From the NCBI GenBank assembly GCA_030248825.1, contig JARCMB010000223.1, positions 1 through 6,091 of the forward strand: 6,091 bases of DNA, given 5' to 3'. Source of the DNA: Pseudanabaenaceae cyanobacterium MP8IB2.15. Lineage in GTDB: Bacteria > Cyanobacteriota > Cyanobacteriia > Pseudanabaenales > Pseudanabaenaceae. Below, in pieces: positions 1-4,927 of this stretch. Positions within the stretch are counted from its first letter, which is position 1. Each line of letters starts with the position of its first letter. The notes under the pieces are model-generated. The model searched no databases. It was given only the letters and a program-made list of their open reading frames with translations, and was not told the DNA's origin. The position numbers and the translations under genes are program-made.

Positions 1-1
1 A

Positions 2-382
2 CCTAAACCCAAACAGATGAAGCAACAATTGCAAGCGCAGATTGATGCAGTCAAGACTAGTGCCCAACGTAAGCTAGATCAAGCGGCCCGTCAAACCCAG
101 CATGAGATTAAGCACACTCAGGAAAATGTGAAAGAAAAAATTGAAGCTGTCGATTTGTGGGCAGTAAATCAAATCAATGAGACATTGGAAACCGCCGCTA
201 CAAAGCTCGATCGAATCAAAAATCTTGCCCAAGAAAAACTAGAGCACTCAGTCAAACAGGCAAAGGAAGCAGCAAAAAAACAAACCACTCAAACCGAGAA
301 AAAAGTTAGTAAGACTTTGCATAGAGTCACAGACAAGCTCAAAGGGGCAGCAAAATCAGTATGGGAAAAACTGACCGATTAG
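2..382 (+). CDS. Lys/Ala/Gln-rich helical (coiled-coil or LEA-like) protein, 5'-truncated
   Basis: I do not recognise a named family. The frame is open to the left edge: the codons before the first ATG (position 17) encode P-K-P-K-Q and there is no Shine-Dalgarno before that ATG, so the real start probably lies outside the window and this is the C-terminal part. The 121 residues from Met17 contain no proline, no cysteine and a single glycine, with about 20 lysines and many Ala, Gln, Thr and Glu. That composition gives a continuous amphipathic helix with a hydrophobic residue every 3-4 positions. The last 40 residues (from about AKKQTTQTEKK to KSVWEKLTD) fall loosely into 11-residue units like those of group-3 LEA or apolipoprotein-like proteins. 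No signal peptide or membrane segment is visible in this part. It converges on rnz with 19 bp between the stop codons. The coding call is good; a structural, stress or membrane-surface role is only inference. Confidence 0.7.
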   Translation, partial: PKPKQMKQQLQAQIDAVKTSAQRKLDQAARQTQHEIKHTQENVKEKIEAVDLWAVNQINETLETAATKLDRIKNLAQEKLEHSVKQAKEAAKKQTTQTEKKVSKTLHRVTDKLKGAAKSVWEKLTD

Positions 383-401
383 TCTCGATCGATCTCGATT
401 T
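383..401. other. Short convergent gap with TCGATCGA palindrome and TCTCGAT direct repeat
   Basis: The 19 bp between the two convergent stop codons contain TCTCGAT twice (383-389 and 393-399), flanking the 8-bp palindrome TCGATCGA (385-392). The palindrome is a HIP1-core variant. There is no GC-rich stem and T-run that would make a classical terminator. Confidence 0.4.
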
Positions 402-1340
402 CTAGGCATTACTAGCTGCTGGCACTTCATAGTTCATGAAATCGTAAGCCATTGAGGTGTTAGGAAAAATCATCCGCGCCTCCTTGAGCAAGTCATCCAA
501 TTGGAGAGCATTGCCTGGGGCATAGCGTGGACTAAAATGGGTCATGATCAACTTCTTAGCATTGGCTCCCAGTGCGACTTGTGCTGCCATTGTACTGGTG
601 GAATGTAGGCGTTGATAAGCCATATCAGAATCCTGATGGGCAAAAGTGGCTTCGTGGATCAAGACATCAGCATCTTTTGCCAGTTCGACGGAATTATCAC
701 AGTAGATCGTGTCTGTGCAATAGGCAACTTTCCTGCCCACTTGAGGTTCGCCACAAAACTCTTTGCCATTAATCCGCCGACCATCAGGCAGAGTAACGAT
801 TTCGCCACGTTTGAGTTGACCGTAAATTCGACCAGAGGGAATGTTTTGTTCGATCGCTTTTTCGATGTTAAATCTGCCAGGACGATCTTTTTCGATAATC
901 CTGTAACCGTGAGCTGTGACTCTATGCTTCAACTGTGCACAGGTAACAATAAATTCATCATCCTCAAATACCACTCCTGGTTTAACCGTATGCACCTTGA
1001 TTGAGTATGACAAGCGAGTTTCGCTATAACGTTGGCTAGCAGCTAGATATTCGCTCAAACCTGATGGCCCATAGATATCAATATGACTGACGTTACCAGC
1101 CATGCCACAACTCGCCAGTAGTCCCATCAAGCCAAAAATGTGATCGCCATGCATATGGGTGACAAAAATTTTACTGATCTGGCTGAGCTTGACCTCGCTG
1201 CGGATAATTTGGTGCTGGGTCGCTTCACCACAGTCGAGTAACCAGACCTCGGCACGTTGTGGTAGCCGCACGGCAATACTCGAAACATTGCGGCTTCGGG
1301 TTGGAACGCCTGAGCTAGTACCAAGAAAAGTAATTTGCAT
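402..1340 (-). CDS. rnz: Ribonuclease Z (tRNA 3' endonuclease)
   Basis: This is a cytosolic metallo-beta-lactamase-fold endonuclease that cuts precursor tRNAs after the discriminator base to create the 3' end for CCA addition. The 312 residues match the short bacterial RNase Z form. It starts with the canonical MQITFLGTSSGVPT. The zinc motif THMHGDH gives H62, H64, D66 and H67, and further ligands are H139 (LKHR), D210 (CTDT) and H268 (THFSPRY), each one residue earlier than the B. subtilis numbering as known for this family. H246 (LHST) is the conserved HEAT/HST-motif histidine. The flexible tRNA-binding exosite arm is present at about 153-185 with its Gly-rich base. All key residues are intact, so the enzyme should be active. 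It lies 72 bp downstream of the UmuD-like gene on the same strand and may be cotranscribed with it. There is no Shine-Dalgarno before the ATG; a possible stem-loop abuts the start codon. Confidence 0.97.
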   Translation of the reverse strand: MQITFLGTSSGVPTRSRNVSSIAVRLPQRAEVWLLDCGEATQHQIIRSEVKLSQISKIFVTHMHGDHIFGLMGLLASCGMAGNVSHIDIYGPSGLSEYLAASQRYSETRLSYSIKVHTVKPGVVFEDDEFIVTCAQLKHRVTAHGYRIIEKDRPGRFNIEKAIEQNIPSGRIYGQLKRGEIVTLPDGRRINGKEFCGEPQVGRKVAYCTDTIYCDNSVELAKDADVLIHEATFAHQDSDMAYQRLHSTSTMAAQVALGANAKKLIMTHFSPRYAPGNALQLDDLLKEARMIFPNTSMAYDFMNYEVPAASNA

Positions 1341-1372
1341 AGTGCATCTAATCTAGCACTTGAGATTGCACT
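1341..1372 (-). repeat. Inverted repeat in the rnz leader next to the start codon
   Basis: AGTGCA at 1341-1346 pairs with TGCACT at 1367-1372, and TCT at 1347-1349 pairs with AGA at 1363-1365 across one bulged base, leaving a 13-nt loop. In the rnz transcript this stem would end directly against the ATG. A third half-site (GCAC, 1356-1359) sits in the loop. It could be a translation-hindering hairpin, a protein-binding dyad, or chance. Confidence 0.3.
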
Positions 1373-1412
1373 GTTATAGTTTCGATTGGTTGGAAATCTA
1401 AGCTGTATCACC

Positions 1413-2048
1413 TTAAAGCGGATGAATCACGTTAGTCACAATCCCCCAAATATGCAAATCCTGCTCGGCACGAATATAAATTGGCTCGTAGTTAGAGTTT
1501 GCGGGTAGCAGTACGATTTGGTCATTTTTACGCTTCATGCGCTTAACAGTGAGTTCGCCATCGACTACAGCGATTACGACTTTGCCATTAGTTTGCTCGA
1601 TCGTTCGATCGACAATCAAAAAATCACCAGGATGAATTCCAGCATCGATCATTGAGTCACCACTCACACGCACAACAAATGTTTCATCTGGATGCTTGAT
1701 CAGGTACTTATTTAAGTCGATGCGGTCATCGATGTAGTCTTCAGTGTGGGCAGGCAATCCAGCCGCAACAGGGTTTAAGTACAACGGCACTTTGCGCTTG
1801 GTCGAAAAATCTAGAGCATAGACATGATCGGCAGTCGTATGACTTTCGGGGCTTAGGTCTGGATTGTTAGCTTCTTGACTTAGAGCTTGACTTAGATCTT
1901 GTTGCGCTTGAACAGCACGTAGTTGATTGAGCAATTCAGGTAAGTTTTCAACTTGGCTCAGGGGCAGTCTTACTGCCTTAGTTTCTTCGCCATACTTACC
2001 GCTCCCCTTGGGACGACCTGCGCCAGGACGCTTGCCACCTCTTGCCAT
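1413..2048 (-). CDS. UmuD-like S24 family autoprotease with basic N-terminal extension
   Basis: This belongs to the LexA/UmuD S24 serine-lysine autoprotease family, whose members cut themselves when a RecA filament forms after DNA damage. The C-terminal half (about 88-211) aligns by eye to E. coli UmuD: AAGLPA is the cleavage region (A96-G97), DDRIDLNKYLIKHP matches the following helix, SGDSM carries the nucleophile S132 and GELTVKR the general base K169. Cleavage-to-Ser spacing (35) and Ser-to-Lys spacing (37) equal those in UmuD, which is stronger evidence than the motifs alone. The N-terminus differs: about 70 extra residues open with ARGGKRPGAGRPKGSGKYG, a basic GRP segment resembling an AT-hook, then a Gln/Leu-rich stretch (30-60). 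There is no LexA-type winged helix. No umuC lies in the window. The ATG has only a weak TAGG eight bases upstream. It could act in translesion synthesis or as a DNA-binding repressor; the fold is near certain, the role is not. Confidence 0.9.
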   Translation of the reverse strand: MARGGKRPGAGRPKGSGKYGEETKAVRLPLSQVENLPELLNQLRAVQAQQDLSQALSQEANNPDLSPESHTTADHVYALDFSTKRKVPLYLNPVAAGLPAHTEDYIDDRIDLNKYLIKHPDETFVVRVSGDSMIDAGIHPGDFLIVDRTIEQTNGKVVIAVVDGELTVKRMKRKNDQIVLLPANSNYEPIYIRAEQDLHIWGIVTNVIHPL

Positions 2049-2200
2049 ACTTTAAACCTAATCTGGAATATTTTTGATAACCGCACATCAATCAAATCAT
2101 ATAATTGGGTATAAATGCAAGTGCTGGAGTGATATTAACTGATTTCAATTGTGAGATATTTTTGAGTAGTCCTGCCTAATGCCAAGATGTCAAGCCTAGA

Positions 2201-2231
2201 TTGATACAAATTATGATAAATTTGATACAAT
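2201..2231 (+). promoter_or_regulatory. Candidate ilvB promoter with direct and inverted repeats
   Basis: TTGATACAA occurs twice, at 2201-2209 and 2222-2230, exactly 21 bp (two helical turns) apart. The second copy extends into TGATACAAT, a TGn-extended -10 (TACAAT at 2226-2231). TTGATA at 2201-2206 could be the -35 with a long 19-bp spacer. Between them is a perfect dyad, CAAATT (2207-2212) and AATTTG (2219-2224), with a 6-bp centre. The predicted transcription start would be about 2238. The region is AT-rich, so such matches arise easily. Confidence 0.4.
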
Positions 2232-2245
2232 TTTTAGTAGTTTAG
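2213..2245 (+). CDS. Possible 10-codon leader peptide rich in Ile/Leu/Val
   Basis: An ATG at 2213 opens a 10-codon frame, M-I-N-L-I-Q-F-L-V-V, ending at TAG 2243-2245, 24 bp before the first candidate ilvB start and in the same frame as ilvB. Six of ten residues are branched-chain amino acids, the products of the IlvB pathway, as in leader peptides of enteric ilv operons. Against it: no Shine-Dalgarno, no clear terminator/antiterminator stems after it, AT-rich DNA readily encodes I, L and F, and the candidate promoter at 2201-2231 would start transcription inside it. Confidence 0.15.
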   Translation: MINLIQFLVV

Positions 2246-2269
2246 AGCTATTTTAGGCTGCATAAATTC

Positions 2270-4123
2270 TTGCGAAATTTCAGCTTAAATCAGCAATCTA
2301 GTCGGCAATCTTGGGAGGCTACTTTGGGGACAACTGGTGCATTTGCTCTTGTAGATAGTGTAAGAAGACAGGGAGTCAAGCATATGTTTGGCTATCCAGG
2401 GGGTGCAATTCTGCCTGTATATGACGAAATCTATCAGGCTGAATCGAGAGGCGAACTGACTCATATTCTCGTTCGACATGAGCAAGCAGCAGTTCACGCG
2501 GCTGACGGCTACGCTCGTGCTACAGGTGAAGTGGGTGTATGTATCGCAACTTCTGGCCCAGGTGCAACAAACCTAGTCACAGGTATTGCTACGGCTCAAA
2601 TGGACTCCGTACCTTTGGTTGTGATTACGGGTCAAGTGCCTTCATATGCGATCGGGACTGATGCCTTCCAAGAAACTGATATTTGGGGAATTACCTTACC
2701 GATTGTCAAGCACTCTTACGTGATTCGTGAAGCCGAAGACATCGCCAGGATCGTGGCTGAAGCTTTCTTTATCGCTGGTACTGGTCGCCCAGGCCCCGTT
2801 TTAATTGATATTCCCAAAGATATTGCCCAGAAGGTATTTGACTACAAGCCAGAAGTTGAGGTCAATCTCCCAGGCTATAAACCCACCAAAAAAGGTCATT
2901 TGCATCAGGTTGCCTCGGCAGTGAAATTGATCCGTGAAGCCAAACGACCACTGCTCTATGCTGGCGGCGGCGCGATTATCTCTAACGCGCATGAGGAATT
3001 GCAACAATTAGCGACAAGATTTCAGATTCCTGTAACCACAACGCTGATGGGCAAGGGGGCGTTTGATGAAAACAACCCACTCTCGGTTGGGATGTTGGGA
3101 ATGCATGGTTCTGCCTATGCCAACTTTGCCGTCCAGGGCTGCGATCTGCTGATTGCGGTTGGGGCGAGATTTGACGATCGAGTTACAGGCAAGCTCGACA
3201 CCTTTGCACCTTTAGCCAAAGTCATTCACATTGATATTGACCCAGCCGAAGTTGGTAAAAATCGCGTACCCGAAGTCCCGATCGTTGGCGATGTGAAAAT
3301 CGTGCTTGCTGCCATGTTGAAATCTACCAGCTATGAGGAAGCGATCCAGACCCACGATTGGCTGGATCAAATCCAAGAATGGAAGGATGATTATCCATTG
3401 GCAGTCCCGCATTATGATACCGATCTGTCACCCCAAGAAGTGATCGACGAGTTTCGTAAGCAAGCTCCTGATGCCTTCTATACGACTGATGTGGGTCAGC
3501 ATCAAATGTGGTCAGCCCAGTTCCTGAAGTGTGGTCCCAGACGCTGGATTTCTAGTGCAGGTTTAGGCACAATGGGTTACGGGATGCCTGCGGCGATGGG
3601 TGTGCAGGTAGCTTTGCCCGATCGACAAGTTGTTTGCATTAGTGGTGATGCCAGCTTCCAGATGAATTTGCAGGAGCTAGCGACCTTAGCGCAGTACAAC
3701 ATCAAGGTCAAGATTGTGATCATCAACAACGGTTGGCAAGGTATGGTGCGCCAGTGGCAAGAAGCCTTCTACGATCAGCGTTACTCATCCTCGAATATGG
3801 AGGTGGGAATGCCTAATTTTGTCAAACTTGCTGATGCTTTTGGGCTGAAGGGCTTGTTAGTGACAAAAGGCGATGATCTCGGATCGATCGTGGCAGAAAT
3901 TTTGGCGCATGATGGGCCGGTGTTGGCTGATTTTAGAGTCAAGAGAGATGAAAACTGTTACCCAATGGTGCCACCTGGAGCTAGCAATGCCCAGATGGTA
4001 GGGTTGCCAGAACCAAAGCGCGATCGAATCAAAAAAGCAACTCCAGCTCAAGTTACGGCTCCTTTGGCTGCTCCTCGGTTAGATGCAATCACAGAGCCAG
4101 AGCGAGTTAAGGAGCTGGTTTAG
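2270..4123 (+). CDS. ilvB: Acetolactate synthase large (catalytic) subunit
   Basis: This ThDP-, FAD- and Mg-dependent enzyme condenses two pyruvates to acetolactate, or pyruvate with 2-oxobutyrate, as the first common step to valine, leucine and isoleucine. Residue numbers follow the 617-residue form. The N-terminal PYR domain (about 22-185) has GYPGGA (41-46), catalytic E71 in VRHEQAA, GPGATN (96-101) and GTDAFQE (129-135). The central domain (about 205-345) has AVGARFDDR (296-304). The C-terminal PP domain (about 395-560) has the ThDP-Mg motif from G459-D460 to N486-N487 and W496 in the QWQ segment that lines the herbicide channel. All are intact. The regulatory small subunit is not in the window. 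The start is uncertain: no ATG is available, the TTG at 2270 has no Shine-Dalgarno, and TTG 2324 has GGGAGG five bases upstream and starts just before the conserved GAFAL. The last ~40 residues form a non-conserved tail overlapping cobM. Confidence 0.97.
   Translation: MRNFSLNQQSSRQSWEATLGTTGAFALVDSVRRQGVKHMFGYPGGAILPVYDEIYQAESRGELTHILVRHEQAAVHAADGYARATGEVGVCIATSGPGATNLVTGIATAQMDSVPLVVITGQVPSYAIGTDAFQETDIWGITLPIVKHSYVIREAEDIARIVAEAFFIAGTGRPGPVLIDIPKDIAQKVFDYKPEVEVNLPGYKPTKKGHLHQVASAVKLIREAKRPLLYAGGGAIISNAHEELQQLATRFQIPVTTTLMGKGAFDENNPLSVGMLGMHGSAYANFAVQGCDLLIAVGARFDDRVTGKLDTFAPLAKVIHIDIDPAEVGKNRVPEVPIVGDVKIVLAAMLKSTSYEEAIQTHDWLDQIQEWKDDYPLAVPHYDTDLSPQEVIDEFRKQAPDAFYTTDVGQHQMWSAQFLKCGPRRWISSAGLGTMGYGMPAAMGVQVALPDRQVVCISGDASFQMNLQELATLAQYNIKVKIVIINNGWQGMVRQWQEAFYDQRYSSSNMEVGMPNFVKLADAFGLKGLLVTKGDDLGSIVAEILAHDGPVLADFRVKRDENCYPMVPPGASNAQMVGLPEPKRDRIKKATPAQVTAPLAAPRLDAITEPERVKELV
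2313..2326 (+). promoter_or_regulatory. Strong Shine-Dalgarno before the alternative ilvB start TTG 2324
   Basis: GGGAGG at 2313-2318 is followed after 5 bases by an in-frame TTG (2324-2326), codon 19 of the longer form. The resulting protein would begin M-G-T-T-G-A-F-A-L, right at the conserved domain boundary. No comparable ribosome-binding site precedes the TTG at 2270. The G-rich stretch could also simply encode W-E-A. Confidence 0.45.
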
Positions 4124-4880
4124 GGCGAAATAATCGATCGTGGTCAGGATCGTAGAGTTTCGATCGAGCTTTTCCCGCCAGACGATTTAGAGCAGGGCTA
4201 ATCAGGTACAAAGTTGTCCTAATTAAGCCCTGCTTTTGCGTTGTTGCTGCCATTTCTGCTAGAGGCACGACGAAAATCTGCTCATCCTTCCAGCCCAGCC
4301 GAAAACAAATCGCTACAGGTGTATCTGCCGCATAATGTTGCATCAGCTTGGCTTCAGCCGCTTCGACATGACGGGCACTGAGATATAGACACAGAGAGGC
4401 ATGGTGGGCAGCGAGGCTAGCTAGGTCTTCTGGTTCTGGTACTTGGGTGCGTCCACTGATGCGGGTGAGGATAATCGTCTGCACCAGTTCGGGTATGGTT
4501 AGTTCTACCTGTAATCGTGCCGCAGCAAGCTGAAATGCGCTCACGCCAGGAATAATCTCAAACGCAATCTCGGCCTCTACTAAAGCCGTAATCTGTTCGT
4601 GAATTGCCCCATAAAGACTGGGATCGCCATCATGTAAACGTACCACCAAAAGATTCGATCGAACCCTCTCCAACATCACCGCCATGATCTGTTCCAAGGT
4701 TCGATCGGCGGTGGGAATAATCTCAGCATCAGCGCGGCAGCAATCTAGCATTTCTGGCGGTACTAGCGAGTCGGCATAAATTACAACATCGGCTTGCTCT
4801 AGCAACTTTCGCCCTTTCACCGTAATCAAATCTGGATCGCCTGGGCCGGCACCGACTATGTAAACTGGAAATATAGACAT
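4107..4880 (-). CDS. cobM: Precorrin-4 / cobalt-precorrin-4 C11-methyltransferase
   Basis: This is a SAM-dependent tetrapyrrole methylase (CobM/CbiF) that methylates C11 of the corrin ring precursor during cobalamin synthesis in the cytosol; cyanobacteria use the early-cobalt route and usually make pseudocobalamin. The 257 residues match the family length. Visible motifs are VGAGPGDPDLITVKG (9-23, SAM-binding loop), VIYADSLV (33-40), HDGDPSLYGAIHEQ (83-96, typical of CobM rather than CobA or CobJ), IPGVSAFQLAAA (110-121), ELTIPELVQTIILTR with SGRTQVPE (126-149), and the C-terminal KLYDPDHDRLFRP (241-253). It stands alone: no other cob genes are in the window and no cobalamin riboswitch fits in the 47-bp upstream gap. 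Its ATG has no Shine-Dalgarno and is followed upstream by GCGATCGATT. Its 3' end overlaps ilvB tail to tail by 17 bp, and a stem-loop lies within codons for residues about 216-230. Confidence 0.95.
   Translation of the reverse strand: MSIFPVYIVGAGPGDPDLITVKGRKLLEQADVVIYADSLVPPEMLDCCRADAEIIPTADRTLEQIMAVMLERVRSNLLVVRLHDGDPSLYGAIHEQITALVEAEIAFEIIPGVSAFQLAAARLQVELTIPELVQTIILTRISGRTQVPEPEDLASLAAHHASLCLYLSARHVEAAEAKLMQHYAADTPVAICFRLGWKDEQIFVVPLAEMAATTQKQGLIRTTLYLISPALNRLAGKARSKLYDPDHDRLFRPKPAP
4191..4237 (+). terminator. Stem-loop plus T-run inside cobM, candidate ilvB terminator
   Basis: AGCAGGGCT (4191-4199) pairs perfectly with AGCCCTGCT (4226-4234). Pairing continues inward with AAT/ATT (4200-4202 with 4222-4224, one bulged A at 4225), AGG/CCT (4204-4206 with 4218-4220) and ACA/TGT (4208-4210 with 4215-4217), leaving a 4-nt loop. 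On the plus strand the stem runs straight into TTTT (4234-4237), about 70 bases after the ilvB stop. Read on the minus strand there is no U-run after the stem, so the orientation suits ilvB rather than cobM. The T-run is short and the sequence is also under CobM coding constraint. Confidence 0.45.
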
Positions 4881-4927
4881 GCGATCGATTTTATTCTGTA
4901 AGGACAGATTTAGATATCCTCGAAATT
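4881..4927. promoter_or_regulatory. 47-bp divergent gap cobM / fmt with a small palindrome
   Basis: Both start codons face away from this short gap, so both promoters must lie in it or inside the neighbouring genes. It holds GCGATCGATT next to the cobM ATG and the inverted repeat TCTGT-AAGG-ACAGA at 4895-4908. No convincing -35/-10 pair and no Shine-Dalgarno for either gene is visible. Confidence 0.4.

Larger units (their letters stand above)
2049..2269. promoter_or_regulatory. AT-rich divergent intergenic region, UmuD-like gene / ilvB
   Basis: These 221 bp must hold the promoters for the leftward S24 gene and the rightward ilvB. I see no LexA-type cyanobacterial box (RGTAC-N4-GTWC style) and no clear NtcA site (GTA-N8-TAC). 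The clearest structure is at the ilvB-proximal end (2201-2231), listed separately. For the leftward gene only weak candidates exist, for example TTGATT with a 17-bp spacer to AATATT read on the minus strand. Confidence 0.5.

Noticed and set aside
612..1004. 130-codon open frame on the plus strand opposite rnz
   Set aside because: It lies wholly antisense to an intact, well-conserved rnz, has no ribosome-binding site and gives a protein of no recognisable family; it is a shadow frame.
1127..1411. 94-codon minus-strand frame overlapping the 5' half of rnz
   Set aside because: It is in a different frame of the same strand as rnz, and its low-complexity Ser/Arg product is typical of an out-of-frame reading.
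1413..2048. Identification as LexA
   Set aside because: The protease half is shared, but there is no winged-helix domain, and the spacings and RIDLNKYLI segment match UmuD better.
2049..2269. LexA box or NtcA site in the divergent region
   Set aside because: No RGTAC-N4-GTWC-like or GTA-N8-TAC sequence with acceptable match was found by reading.
4881..4927. Cobalamin riboswitch upstream of cobM
   Set aside because: The gap is only 47 bp, no B12-box sequence is visible, and the riboswitch needs far more sequence.
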